Assembly (NCBI GenBank): GCA_017557425.1 | Contig: JAFYYU010000018.1 | Location: 1 to 64,000 of the forward strand | DNA length: 64,000 nt | Direction of reading: 5' to 3' | From: Muribaculaceae bacterium | GTDB lineage: Bacteria; Bacteroidota; Bacteroidia; Bacteroidales; Muribaculaceae | Shown: piece after piece, positions 8,021 to 16,169 of the stretch | How positions within the stretch are numbered: position 1 is the stretch's first letter | Layout: each line of letters opens with the position of its first letter | Position numbers and translations under genes: made by a program | The notes under the pieces: model-generated | Seen by the model: the letters and a program-made list of their open reading frames with translations, nothing else | The model's database searches: none | Told to the model about the DNA's origin: nothing

Positions 8021-9520
8021 ATGATTTATCCGATTCTTTCGGCCGAGGAAGCCGCCGAATTTGTACAAAATGGCTTCACAGTGGGTGTTTCGGGTTTTAC
8101 ATCGCCCGGTTGTCCTCAAGCAGTGCCCGTCGCTATCGCCGAGCGCGCCAAGCGCGAGCATGAGGCTGGACGCGAGTTCAAAATCAACCTATTCAGTGGC
8201 GCATCAACCAGCGACCACATCGACGGTGAGTTGACGCGTGCCGACGCCCTGAACTTCCGCACCCCCTACCAGTCACACCCCGACATGCGCAAGGCCATCA
8301 ATGCCAATGCCATCCACTATAACGACCGCCACCTGAGCGAGCTGGCCCAGGAGTTCCGCTATGGCTTCTACGGCAAGATGGACATCGCCATCGTCGAGGC
8401 ACAGAGCATCACCGATGACGGCGAGCTCGTGCTGGGTACTTCGATGGGCAACACCGCCACCTGGCTCCAGATGGCCGACAAGGTGATTGTCGAGGTCAAC
8501 GACCAGATTCCCGAGAGCATCCACGGCATGCACGACGTTTACATGCCGCTCGACCCGCCTTACCGCCGTGAGATCCCCATCTACACGCCTCATGACCGTG
8601 TGGGCTCCCCCACCGCCCATGTTGACCCCAAGAAGGTGGTAGGTGTTGTCAAGACCTCGCTGCCCATCAGCAAGGAGGGTGCCTTTACCCCCGTTGACGA
8701 AGTAACCGCTGCCATTGGCCGCAACGTGTGCGCATTCCTGGTTAACGAGCTCAAGCAGGGCCGCATTCCCAAGGAGTTCGTGCCCCTGCAGAGTGGTGTG
8801 GGCAACATCGCCAACGCCGTGCTCGACGCCCTGGACAAAAGCGACGACATTCCTCCCTTCGAGATGTACACCGAGGTTATCCAGGACAGCGTGCTCGAAC
8901 TGCTCGAGAGCGGCAAGTGCAAATTTGCCAGCACCTGCTCGATGACCTTCTCGTCACAGGCTATGGACGAGTTCTTCAAGAAAGGCGAGGCGCTGCACAA
9001 CAAGGTGCTAATGCGTCCCAGCGAAATCAGCAACAACCCCGAGGTGGTTCGCCGTTTGGGCGTCATCACAATGAACACCGCCATCGAGGCCGACATCTAC
9101 GGTCACATCAACTCGACCCACGTGAGCGGCACCCGTCTGATGAACGGTGTGGGCGGCTCGGGCGACTTCACCCGCAATGCCTACATCAGCATCTTCCTGT
9201 GCCCGTCGATCAAGAAGGACGACTGCATCAGCACCATCGTGCCCATGGTTTCTTATCCCGACCACAACCCGCACTCGGTGGACATCATCATCACCGACCA
9301 GGGTATCGCCGACCTGCGCGGCAAGGATCCCTTGCAGAGCGCCCACGAAATCATCGAGCACGCTGCTCATCCCGTTTACCGTCCCTTGCTGCGTGAGTAC
9401 CTCAACCTCGCCAAGAAGGGCCACGTGATGATGAACCCCGACATCGCCCTGGCCATGCACAGCGCCCTGCTGCACGACGGCGACATGCGCAAGACCGACT
9501 TCGCCAAGTTCATGAAGTAA
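8021..9520 (+). CDS. Acetyl-CoA hydrolase/CoA transferase family (probable succinate or propionate CoA transferase)
   Basis: The 499-aa protein spans the full acetyl-CoA hydrolase/transferase family: an N-terminal half with VGVSGFTSPGCPQAVPVAIA and NLFSGAST, and a C-terminal half with the glycine-rich NGVGGSGDFTRNAY (about residues 374-388) near the CoA site. In Bacteroidales such enzymes usually move CoA between succinate, acetate and propionate, which fits the fumarate reductase operon at 22-25.6 kb and a succinate-propionate fermentation. The exact acceptor cannot be read from sequence. It is the last gene of the run from 3799 and is followed by a strong hairpin. Confidence 0.85.
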   Translation: MIYPILSAEEAAEFVQNGFTVGVSGFTSPGCPQAVPVAIAERAKREHEAGREFKINLFSGASTSDHIDGELTRADALNFRTPYQSHPDMRKAINANAIHYNDRHLSELAQEFRYGFYGKMDIAIVEAQSITDDGELVLGTSMGNTATWLQMADKVIVEVNDQIPESIHGMHDVYMPLDPPYRREIPIYTPHDRVGSPTAHVDPKKVVGVVKTSLPISKEGAFTPVDEVTAAIGRNVCAFLVNELKQGRIPKEFVPLQSGVGNIANAVLDALDKSDDIPPFEMYTEVIQDSVLELLESGKCKFASTCSMTFSSQAMDEFFKKGEALHNKVLMRPSEISNNPEVVRRLGVITMNTAIEADIYGHINSTHVSGTRLMNGVGGSGDFTRNAYISIFLCPSIKKDDCISTIVPMVSYPDHNPHSVDIIITDQGIADLRGKDPLQSAHEIIEHAAHPVYRPLLREYLNLAKKGHVMMNPDIALAMHSALLHDGDMRKTDFAKFMK

Positions 9521-9542
9521 ATCGCCTCTACGATTACATAAA

Positions 9543-9579
9543 CAAACTGCCAGCGTCCTTAATGGTTGCTGGCAGTTTG
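9543..9579. terminator. Bidirectional hairpin between convergent genes
   Basis: Perfect 12-bp arms CAAACTGCCAGC (9543-9554) and GCTGGCAGTTTG (9568-9579) lie between the CoA transferase stop and the stop of the minus-strand ATPase gene. Flanking T-tracts are weak on both strands. Confidence 0.65.
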
Positions 9580-9590
9580 ATTAACATTAG

Positions 9591-10910
9591 TCAAATGTCA
9601 TCGAGACTTAAGCCGCGAAAAGTGATATCGTAGTTGCCAAACTTTTTAGTGGCACTCAGAAATACATCGGCTTTGGCACGCAAGATGGAAAGGTCAATGT
9701 TACGTCGTTGGCGTTTTACCTCTATGAATTCGGCTTTTTTGTTCAACTCATCGGCAGCGATGATGTCTATCTCGTTTTCGCCACGGCGATCGTGCCACGT
9801 GCCGATTCGGGTATATTGCCCTGATTCTGCCAGCTGTAGCCTGCAGAAGTCTTCCAATATTTGGCCGCTATAAGTATCATAGTCGCGAGTGATGATTTCC
9901 TTGAGTTTGTCGTATGCGCCGATTTCAATCATGTAGTTGTATTTATACACAAAGCGGAACCAGAAACGTAGGAAATTGTCATGAATCTGATAATGGACAT
10001 TCTTGCGAGGCGAACTCTCAAACATGGGTTGAGCTTTGATGATCAGGCCATAATCATCTTCAAGACGGGTGAGGTAGCCACCAATTTCTTTCTTCAGAAT
10101 ATCCTCGATGTCAGCTCGGGTGGTGTGGCCCTGGGCAATGAGCGATAAAATGGAGAAATAGACGGTGTAGTCGCGACCGAACTCCTCAATGAGCATCGAG
10201 CGCCCCTCATCTATGAAGGGACTGTCTTCCTGAATGATGGTCTCGAGCATAGCAGGAGCCGTGTAGCATCTGCCATCAATAAGAAGCTCAACATACTTTG
10301 CAACACCACCGGTAAAAAGATACAGTGCCAATAAATCCTCATTATTGTGGCCAGGGGCATACTCATTCATGATACCTCGCAGCACTGAGGGGGCAAAGGG
10401 ATGAACAGAAATTTTCTGTGTCTGGCGGTTATAGAGAGGTTCCTTCTTGTCCCTGAAAATCTTATTCATAAGCGAATTGACCGATCCACAGACCAGCAGA
10501 TTAATTTTGGCGCCCTCCTTGTGCAAGTCCCAGATTTTCTGCATCTCACTGAAAACGGCTTTATTCACGCGATAGAACTCTTGGAACTCGTCAATCATTA
10601 GTGTAAAATGCCGCTCATGGGACAATTTCATCAGGTACTCAAATACCTCGGCAAACCGGGAGGGAGTACCTAACTGGGGAATTCCCAGCTTATCTTCAAT
10701 TTCAGCAGCATACTCAGCGCATAGCTCGCTCTCGACCTTGCGTGAGACAAAGAAATATAACATGGGCTCATCGTTATAGGCGGTCAGCACCAGTGACGTC
10801 TTGCCGATACGCCGCCGCCCCGTGACGACCGTGAACTGCGCCATCTGGCGAGACAATTCGCGGATATTGCGCAATTTTTCTATCTCCCTGTCTCTATCAA
10901 AAAATCTCAT
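9591..10910 (-). CDS. Archaeal-type AAA ATPase with C-terminal PD-(D/E)XK-like (DUF234) domain
   Basis: The 439-aa protein begins FFDRDREIEKL, typical of the archaeal-ATPase/DUF234 family. Walker A is GRRRIGKTS (31-39) and Walker B MIDEFQEF (about 105-112). A winged-helix region follows, and the C-terminus (ENEIDIIAADE...EFIEVK) resembles a PD-(D/E)XK nuclease core. The family is widespread as isolated, frequently transferred genes in Bacteroidetes; its biological role is not established. It is convergent with the CoA transferase gene. It has its own near-ideal promoter, and an 11-bp inverted repeat covers the predicted transcription start, which suggests self-regulation. A second orphan ATPase of related design lies at 45850. 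Confidence 0.8.
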   Translation of the reverse strand: MRFFDRDREIEKLRNIRELSRQMAQFTVVTGRRRIGKTSLVLTAYNDEPMLYFFVSRKVESELCAEYAAEIEDKLGIPQLGTPSRFAEVFEYLMKLSHERHFTLMIDEFQEFYRVNKAVFSEMQKIWDLHKEGAKINLLVCGSVNSLMNKIFRDKKEPLYNRQTQKISVHPFAPSVLRGIMNEYAPGHNNEDLLALYLFTGGVAKYVELLIDGRCYTAPAMLETIIQEDSPFIDEGRSMLIEEFGRDYTVYFSILSLIAQGHTTRADIEDILKKEIGGYLTRLEDDYGLIIKAQPMFESSPRKNVHYQIHDNFLRFWFRFVYKYNYMIEIGAYDKLKEIITRDYDTYSGQILEDFCRLQLAESGQYTRIGTWHDRRGENEIDIIAADELNKKAEFIEVKRQRRNIDLSILRAKADVFLSATKKFGNYDITFRGLSLDDI

Positions 10911-10939
10911 ATCTAATCATTTAATTAAAGAAACCGCTA

Positions 10940-10963
10940 GTTCCGAAACCGTGGTTTCGGAAC
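10940..10963 (-). promoter_or_regulatory. Operator-like palindrome at the ATPase transcription start
   Basis: Perfect 11-bp arms GTTCCGAAACC (10940-10950) and GGTTTCGGAAC (10953-10963) are separated by 2 bases. Another half-site GAAACC lies at 10930-10935. The palindrome begins right after the -7 box on the minus strand and so overlaps the expected start of transcription. Confidence 0.65.
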
Positions 10964-10965
10964 CG

Positions 10966-10973
10966 CAAAATTA
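10966..10973 (-). promoter_or_regulatory. Promoter of the 9591-10910 ATPase gene (-7 TAATTTTG)
   Basis: Reading on the minus strand, TTTG (10994-10997), 20 bases and TAATTTTG (10966-10973) match the Bacteroidetes consensus exactly. Confidence 0.75.
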
Positions 10974-11109
10974 AACAAGGTTTCTGATTTCAGCAAATAA
11001 ATGACCAAGAAAATGTCATTTTTGCCTAGCTTGCACTAACTCTGTGCGTTGAATCGAAATAACTACCAATAAAACCAAGAACAATAATAACTTGAAGGCG
11101 CACGGGACA

Positions 11110-11220
11110 ATGCTGCTGGCCATGAGGCTCGCCGTGTTCCAGTGGATGCACGCCGTCGCAGCCGCCCTCATCTTTACGGGCGTCTGGCTAGTCATCAATT
11201 CCAAAAGCGGTAAATCCTAA
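11110..11220 (+). pseudogene. C-terminal remnant of an EamA/DMT-type transporter
   Basis: A 36-codon open stretch encodes MRLAVFQWMHAVAAALIFTG then VWLVINSKSGKS, which looks like the last membrane helix of a drug/metabolite (EamA) transporter. The in-frame sequence upstream is AT-rich and not transporter-like back to a stop at 11050, so the rest of the gene is gone. Its TAA overlaps the TAG of the minus-strand symporter gene. Confidence 0.45.
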
Positions 11221-12584
11221 GCCTTCTTAAAATACTCTTTCATCTGTTGCTTGACGCGTGGGGCGAGCTTGATGATGGTGAACATGGTGCACAGCGCCAT
11301 CAGGGCGAAGCCCAGGTCCATGATGCTGACCATGACCTTGAGCGGTATCATCGCGGCCACAACAATCATCGCCAGATAGTAATAGTTGTACCACTTGACA
11401 TTGTGCGCGCCAAACAGGAAGTTGGTGCACTTCTGGCCATAGTAACTATAGGAGAACATCGTCGAGAAGGCGAAGAAGAAGACTATCGCCATCAGCAGCA
11501 GATGGCCGACACCGGGCAGCAGCTGTCCCCAGGCACCCAGGGCGACGTAGAGGCCCTTGGGGTCGGTCAGGCCCACATAGTTGCCGGCAATGATGATGGG
11601 AATCGAGGTCAGCGTGCATACCAGGCCCGAGTCGATGGCGGGACCCAGCATGGCGATGAGGCCCTCGCGAACGGGTTCGGTGTTCTTGCTGGCGCCGTGC
11701 ATCATCGATGCGGTACCCACACCGGCCTCGTTGACAAAGGCGGCGCGCCGTGCACCCGTCAGGGCGACATAGGCGAAGGCGCCGAAGCCCGCCCGCATGT
11801 CAAATGCGCCCTCAAAGATCTGGCCGAAGACGCCGGGAATCTCCTTGACGTGCATCACCATGATGACCAGCACCATGACGAGATAGAGAATTACCATTAC
11901 AGGCACGATGCGCGAGGCGAACAGGGCGATGCGCTTGATGCCGCCCAGGATCACGCCACCCACGATGGCAACCATGATCACACCCATGATGAAACGCAGC
12001 AACAGCGTGTTTTCAATGCCCATGGGCGTGGTGAACACCGTCGTGACAGACTCGACCAACTGATTGGCCTGCATGAAGCACAATGTGCCCACGAGGCCAA
12101 AGATGGAGAAGGCCACAGCCAGCGGTTTCCACTTCTCGCCCAAGCCCTTGGTGATGATGTACATGGGACCGCCCTGCACCTCGCCGGCGCTGTCCTTGCC
12201 CTTGTACATGATGGACAGCGTGCCCTCAAAGAACTTGGTGCTCATGCCCACCAGGGCGCTCACCCACATCCAGAAGACCGTGCCCGGTCCGCCTATCGAC
12301 AAAGCGATGGCGACACCCGCGATGTTACCCATGCCCACCGTGGCGGCGATGGCGCTGAGCAGTGCCTGCACCGAACTGATCTGGCCCGACTGCTTGCCCT
12401 GGTCGCTGGCCTGCTTCTCGCGCAAAGCCTTGATAGCACGGGGCAGCCGCCTGATAGACACCGCTCCCGAATACAGGAACAGGAACAAACCGCCGCCAAT
12501 CAGCAGAAAAAACTCAGGGTAGCCGCACACCGCATCGCTGGCAGCCACAATCCAGTCACCCAAAGCATTGAGCACGTTTTCCAT
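11217..12584 (-). CDS. Alanine/glycine:sodium symporter (AGCS family)
   Basis: The 455-aa polytopic membrane protein brings in alanine or glycine with Na+ (family knowledge). It shows about ten to eleven hydrophobic helices and the conserved NEAGVGTASMMHGAS segment (about residues 292-306), MGNIAGVAIALS and GGPGTVFWMWVSALVGMSTK. Length is normal for the family. Its own promoter lies at 12618-12625. A six-unit heptad repeat lies upstream of that promoter rather than inside the leader. It is convergent with the transporter remnant. Confidence 0.9.
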   Translation of the reverse strand: MENVLNALGDWIVAASDAVCGYPEFFLLIGGGLFLFLYSGAVSIRRLPRAIKALREKQASDQGKQSGQISSVQALLSAIAATVGMGNIAGVAIALSIGGPGTVFWMWVSALVGMSTKFFEGTLSIMYKGKDSAGEVQGGPMYIITKGLGEKWKPLAVAFSIFGLVGTLCFMQANQLVESVTTVFTTPMGIENTLLLRFIMGVIMVAIVGGVILGGIKRIALFASRIVPVMVILYLVMVLVIMVMHVKEIPGVFGQIFEGAFDMRAGFGAFAYVALTGARRAAFVNEAGVGTASMMHGASKNTEPVREGLIAMLGPAIDSGLVCTLTSIPIIIAGNYVGLTDPKGLYVALGAWGQLLPGVGHLLLMAIVFFFAFSTMFSYSYYGQKCTNFLFGAHNVKWYNYYYLAMIVVAAMIPLKVMVSIMDLGFALMALCTMFTIIKLAPRVKQQMKEYFKKA

Positions 12585-12617
12585 ATACTATCGATATCTG
12601 ATGTTAATGATTGCCGA

Positions 12618-12625
12618 CAAAGATA
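12618..12625 (-). promoter_or_regulatory. Promoter of the AGCS symporter gene (-7 TATCTTTG)
   Basis: The minus strand reads TATCTTTG, a perfect -7 box, 33 bases before the start codon. No TTTG stands at the -33 distance; that region is occupied by the heptad repeat. Confidence 0.6.
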
Positions 12626-12633
12626 ATATAAAG

Positions 12634-12675
12634 TTTTTAGTTGTTAGTCTTTAGTCTTTAGTTTTTAGTCTTTAG
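12634..12675 (-). repeat. Stop-bearing heptad repeat, 6 units
   Basis: On the plus strand: TTTTTAG, TTGTTAG, TCTTTAG, TCTTTAG, TTTTTAG, TCTTTAG in strict 7-base phase. Read toward the symporter gene this is the same ACTAAAG family as at 5390. Confidence 0.8.
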
Positions 12676-12712
12676 TGGGTCGCTCATCCTGCTAAAGCCT
12701 ATAAACCAAAAA

Positions 12713-12734
12713 CGAGGCTGCTCACGCAGTCTCG
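12713..12734 (-). terminator. Terminator of the tRNA-Asn pair
   Basis: Arms CGAGGCTGC and GCAGTCTCG form a 9-bp stem with one G-T pair and a 4-base loop. On the minus strand the stem is followed by a T-run (complement of AAAAA at 12707-12711). Confidence 0.65.
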
Positions 12735-12738
12735 CCTT

Positions 12739-12815
12739 TGGCGCTTCTTCTTGGACTTGAACCAAGGACCCCCTGATTAACAGTCAGATGCTCTAACCAA
12801 CTGAGCTAAAGAAGC
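12739..12815 (-). tRNA. tRNA-Asn (anticodon GTT), CCA encoded
   Basis: Acceptor arms GCTTCTT and AAGAAGC pair perfectly; the anticodon loop reads CTGTTAA, giving GTT; the T-loop GGTTCAAGTCC is normal. Discriminator G73 is followed by an encoded CCA (complement of 12739-12741). The body is identical to the next copy. Confidence 0.95.
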
Positions 12816-12847
12816 AATCCTCTCTTAAATATCTATCTATTATGATG

Positions 12848-12921
12848 CGCTTCTTCTTGGACTTGAACCAAGGACCCCCTGATTAACAGTCAGATGCTCT
12901 AACCAACTGAGCTAAAGAAGC
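12848..12921 (-). tRNA. tRNA-Asn (anticodon GTT), second identical copy, CCA not encoded
   Basis: The 73-base body is identical to the copy at 12739-12815, but after discriminator G the genome reads CAT, so CCA must be added enzymatically. A 32-base AT-rich spacer separates the copies. Both share the promoter at 12965. Confidence 0.95.
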
Positions 12922-12964
12922 GTTTTCAGCACCCTCTCGGCAGACCCTGCCGAAAAATGCGGTG

Positions 12965-12972
12965 CAAAGTTA
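12965..12972 (-). promoter_or_regulatory. Promoter of the tRNA-Asn pair (-7 TAACTTTG)
   Basis: On the minus strand TTG (12993-12995), 20 bases and TAACTTTG match the consensus, 44 bases ahead of the first tRNA. Confidence 0.75.
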
Positions 12973-13108
12973 CTGCCAATAATTGAACTGTGCAATAAAA
13001 AAATGAAAAATCTTGAAAATTTTCGATGTATAAAGGTTTTTTAGGTCAGCAAATCGGCTGATATTCGTGGAATAGTAGTATTTTCGCAGTCTAAATAATG
13101 ACTCAACG

Positions 13109-14818
13109 ATGAATAAGACGCTCAAATACTTGGCCTGGGCCTGCGTAGTGGCAGCCCTCGCCGCCCCCGTTGCCCTTGCCGACGGAGACAAAAAGGTGAA
13201 CGATGACGCTGCCGTAGCGCGCAGTCTGGACATCTTCAACACCCTGTACAAGGAGTTGAACACGTTCTATGTGGACACCATCGATGCCCAGAAGAGCATC
13301 GAGAACGCCATCAACGCGATGTTGGAAGACATCGACCCCTACACCGAATACATTCCCGCCAAGGAGACTGACGAGTTCATGACCATCAGCACGGGCGAGT
13401 ACGGCGGCATCGGCAGCTACCTGATGGAACGCACCGTTGACGGCAAAAAGGGCGTTTACATCAGCGGTCCCTATGAGAACAGCCCCGCTGCCCGCGCCGG
13501 CCTGCGTTCGGGCGACCGCATCATCATGATCGACGGCGACAGCACTGCCAACTGGACGAGCGACCAGGTGAGCAAGCGCCTCAAGGGCCAGGCCAACACC
13601 CACCTGACGGTGACGGTCGTTCGCCCCTATGACGAGGACAGCATCAAGACGTTCTCCTTCAACCGCGAGACCATCAGCATGAATCCTGTGCCCTACTACG
13701 GAGTGACGCGCGACAACATCGGCTACATCGACCTGACAACCTTCAACGAAAAGTCGGCCCAGCAGGTGCGCGACGCCCTCATCGAGTTGAAGAAGGACCC
13801 GAGAGTCAAGAACATCGTGCTGGACCTGCGCAGCAACGGCGGCGGCATCGTCGAGGGCGCTATCCAGATTGTAGGCTACTTTGTGCCTAAGGGTACCCAG
13901 GTTCTTGTGATGCGCGGCCGTGACAAGTCCAGCGAACGCACCTACAAGACCACCGTTGACCCCATCGACACCGAGATACCCCTGGCGGTTCTCATCGACG
14001 GCGGCTCGGCCAGTGCCAGCGAAATCACCGCCGGCGCCCTGCAGGACCTGGACCGTGCCGTGATCATCGGCTCGCGCTCATTCGGCAAGGGACTGGTTCA
14101 GTCCACCCGCAATCTCCCCTATGACGGCATGCTCAAGGTGACCATCGCCAAGTACTACATCCCCAGCGGACGTCTCATCCAAGAGGTGGACTACGGCAAC
14201 CGCAACGCCGACGGCACCTTCAAGAAAACCACTACCGACAGCACCGCCCGTATCTTCCACACCGCCCATGGCCGCGAGGTGCGCGAGGGCGGCGGCATCA
14301 TGCCCGACATCAAGGTCGAGCCGCGCGAACTCAAACGCGTGGTCTATAACATCATGCGCGACCACTGGGACTTTGACTTCGCCACCAAGTATGTCGCCGA
14401 GCACGGCAATGACATCGCCAATCCTGCCGACTTCAAGGTGACTGACGAAATCTTTAACGAGTTCAAGGCCTTCATCAATGCTGACAAGTTCGAGTACGAC
14501 AAAGTGTGTGAGCAGCAGCTGTCCACCTTGCGCAAGACCGCAACCGCCGAGGGCTATATGAACGACTCGACAACAGCGGCATTTGACCGCCTTGAGGCCC
14601 TGCTCAAGCACGACCTCGACCACGACTTGGACCTGCACCGCCGTGACATTTCCTACCTCCTCGGTCAAGAAATTATGGACCGCCTCTACTACCAGCGCGG
14701 CCAAGTCCAGAACAGCATCAAGGACGACGAATACCTCGATGCCGCCAAAACGATGTTCGACAAGTCCGGCGAATATGCCCGCATCCTCAACATCACCCCC
14801 AAGAAGAGAAAGAAATAG
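13109..14818 (+). CDS. S41-family C-terminal processing peptidase (CtpA type)
   Basis: This secreted serine protease trims or degrades proteins at the cell envelope. A signal peptide (TLKYLAWACVVAALAAPVALA) leads into a helical segment, a PDZ domain (GGIGSYLMERTV...GPYENSPAARAGLRSGDRI, about residues 95-180) and the S41 catalytic core. The core shows GGSASASE (298-305), carrying the nucleophilic serine, and GSRSFGKGL with Lys327 as general base. A C-terminal helical extension of ~150 aa ends in a basic KKRKK. Length (569 aa) is typical of Bacteroidetes CtpA-like peptidases. No clear TAnnTTTG box was found upstream. A heptad repeat of four units starts directly after its stop. Confidence 0.9.
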   Translation: MNKTLKYLAWACVVAALAAPVALADGDKKVNDDAAVARSLDIFNTLYKELNTFYVDTIDAQKSIENAINAMLEDIDPYTEYIPAKETDEFMTISTGEYGGIGSYLMERTVDGKKGVYISGPYENSPAARAGLRSGDRIIMIDGDSTANWTSDQVSKRLKGQANTHLTVTVVRPYDEDSIKTFSFNRETISMNPVPYYGVTRDNIGYIDLTTFNEKSAQQVRDALIELKKDPRVKNIVLDLRSNGGGIVEGAIQIVGYFVPKGTQVLVMRGRDKSSERTYKTTVDPIDTEIPLAVLIDGGSASASEITAGALQDLDRAVIIGSRSFGKGLVQSTRNLPYDGMLKVTIAKYYIPSGRLIQEVDYGNRNADGTFKKTTTDSTARIFHTAHGREVREGGGIMPDIKVEPRELKRVVYNIMRDHWDFDFATKYVAEHGNDIANPADFKVTDEIFNEFKAFINADKFEYDKVCEQQLSTLRKTATAEGYMNDSTTAAFDRLEALLKHDLDHDLDLHRRDISYLLGQEIMDRLYYQRGQVQNSIKDDEYLDAAKTMFDKSGEYARILNITPKKRKK

Positions 14819-14846
14819 GCTTTAGGTTTTAGGCTTTAGGTTTTAG
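14819..14846. repeat. Heptad repeat, 4 units (GCTTTAG/GTTTTAG)
   Basis: GCTTTAG, GTTTTAG, GCTTTAG and GTTTTAG follow the peptidase stop directly. Unlike most copies this one lies between convergent genes. The next bases hold two tandem GCATTCTTTTTTT units (14856-14882). Confidence 0.75.
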
Positions 14847-14929
14847 TGGGCATCCGCATTCTTTTTTTGCATTCTTTTTTTTCGGGGGGAATGTTAAAAT
14901 ACTGTTAATTATTGGGCGGATTGTGGCGG

Positions 14930-15778
14930 TTATTGACTTGTATTCAATGTATTATCGGTGCTTTTGGGGGCTTCATTGTTGACTTGCTCAGGGAAGTTGT
15001 AATCGTTGATGGTAAAGGCGAAGTCGCGAGGACATTGCCTAAAAGTCTTATAACATGACACGCGTGTAATGGCAGATTCTTTCTTTGAGCGTTCGCTGAC
15101 ACGATAAACGATGGATGCGAGGGGGTACAGGATTTCGCCTACATAGCCAGTTGTTTTCTTGACCTTTCCTATCAGGTTATGTCCGATGGCACAGACTGCC
15201 GCCTCGCTTGTAGAAACATAATTACGCAGGTAATCCACAAATCCGTTAGCCCCACCCAAAGTGACGAGCGGGAAGAGGTTGTCGAGATCGTTGATGATGA
15301 TGAGGTTAGGGTTGAAGTCATTGATTGTGGTATTGAGGACGCTCTTAACGCTTTTGTAATACATCTGTTCAGAGCCAAGCGCCGTGAGTGCCACAATCTT
15401 GAAATGCTTGCCGTCGGCATTGAAAAGTTGCTTCATGTCTCTTGCAAGCTGCGCCGTGTCATGCAAGGAATTGACGGCATCGATCCAAAGGACTTTTGCA
15501 TTGTCAATATGGCATTTCATGCCCTGAGCAAATGGATAGCTGCCGCCACATAGCAAAGTGGCCGCAATCATCTTGGCAAAAAGGGCCGTGCGCGCTGCCT
15601 CGGTACCCGTAATGATGGCGATTTCGTGGGCGTTGATTGTGGCCGTATGAGAATTGGTCACCATCGCAGAGGTCTGCGGCAACCTGTCGAGGTCGTCTGG
15701 CGAGAAAACGCAATCCATGTTATCTTCAACGGCTTTTTCCCTATCGAAAATATCGCTTGTATCAATAATTGAAATCAT
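14930..15778 (-). CDS. RecA-fold ATPase of mobile-element (RepA-like) type, P-loop degenerate
   Basis: The 282-aa protein resembles AAA/RepA-type ATPases of Bacteroides mobilizable elements: an ITGTEAARTA segment at the P-loop place (58-65), CHIDNAKVLWIDAVNSLHD, and a Walker B-like NLIIINDLDNLF (158-169) followed by a FVDYLRNYVSTSEAAVCAIGHN strand-helix. The usual GK of Walker A is replaced by AR, so ATP turnover is doubtful. No integrase, primase or mobilization gene stands beside it, so it may be the remnant of an integrated element. Base composition is lower in GC than the flanking peptidase and mfd genes. A near-consensus -7 box (TACCTTTA, complement of 15832-15839) and a palindrome lie upstream. 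Confidence 0.6.
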   Translation of the reverse strand: MISIIDTSDIFDREKAVEDNMDCVFSPDDLDRLPQTSAMVTNSHTATINAHEIAIITGTEAARTALFAKMIAATLLCGGSYPFAQGMKCHIDNAKVLWIDAVNSLHDTAQLARDMKQLFNADGKHFKIVALTALGSEQMYYKSVKSVLNTTINDFNPNLIIINDLDNLFPLVTLGGANGFVDYLRNYVSTSEAAVCAIGHNLIGKVKKTTGYVGEILYPLASIVYRVSERSKKESAITRVSCYKTFRQCPRDFAFTINDYNFPEQVNNEAPKSTDNTLNTSQ

Positions 15779-15843
15779 AGACTAAAACCATTTTTATAAG
15801 TTGATTAATGTGAGTTGTCTCTTTCGGGTGGTAAAGGTAATAG

Positions 15844-15865
15844 CATGGACGTGGGCTTGTCCATG
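15844..15865. promoter_or_regulatory. Palindrome upstream of the RepA-like ATPase gene
   Basis: Perfect 7-bp arms CATGGAC and GTCCATG with an 8-base spacer lie just upstream of a weak -7 box for the minus-strand gene, so an operator is plausible. The remaining 15866-16127 sequence is AT-rich and non-coding apart from the imperfect duplication listed next. Confidence 0.4.
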
Positions 15866-15907
15866 TCAAAAAGCACACACTTTATAAAAACTACGAATTA
15901 CACAGAT

Positions 15908-15993
15908 TTGGGCTGACGCGCACTATTATATTAAAACAACTGAATCATCTGAATAATCTGGGGGCAGACGCGCTCTCTTATTGAAAACAACTT
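15908..15993. repeat. Imperfect tandem duplication, period 51-52 bp
   Basis: Two units share a TGGG start, GACGCGC (15915 and 15967) and AAAACAACT (15933 and 15984), with sequence drift between. Nothing coding is seen here. Confidence 0.5.
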
Positions 15994-16150
15994 AGACAAT
16001 TGTGAATAGCAAGTAAATTCAAGAATGTTCGTCACACGATAGAAATGTAGACAATTGCCCGTTGTACGATATAGAGTAAATGCCTAATTTTGCAGAGAAT
16101 AATAAAATAAACTCTATGGATAGAGTGTTGACTAGCAAATAGATAACCTC

Positions 16151-16158
16151 TATCTTTG
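16151..16158 (+). promoter_or_regulatory. Promoter of the 75-aa gene (-7 TATCTTTG)
   Basis: TTG (16128-16130), 20 bases and TATCTTTG match the consensus. The ATG at 16170 is only 11 bases downstream, so the transcript would be almost leaderless. Confidence 0.7.
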
Positions 16159-16169
16159 CACAAAAAAGC

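Noticed and set aside
11247-12626. 459-codon open frame on the plus strand opposite the AGCS symporter
   Set aside because: His/Asp/Gly-rich translation without motifs; it mirrors the membrane protein gene on the other strand.
3591-14858. Shared GGGCATCCGCA at 3591 and 14848
   Set aside because: An 11-base match is expected by chance many times in a window of this size.
3522-15903. Shared 15-mer AACTACGAATTACAC at 3522 and 15889
   Set aside because: A single 15-base match in AT-rich gaps of a 64-kb window is near chance expectation. It could belong to a dispersed repeat but that cannot be shown here.
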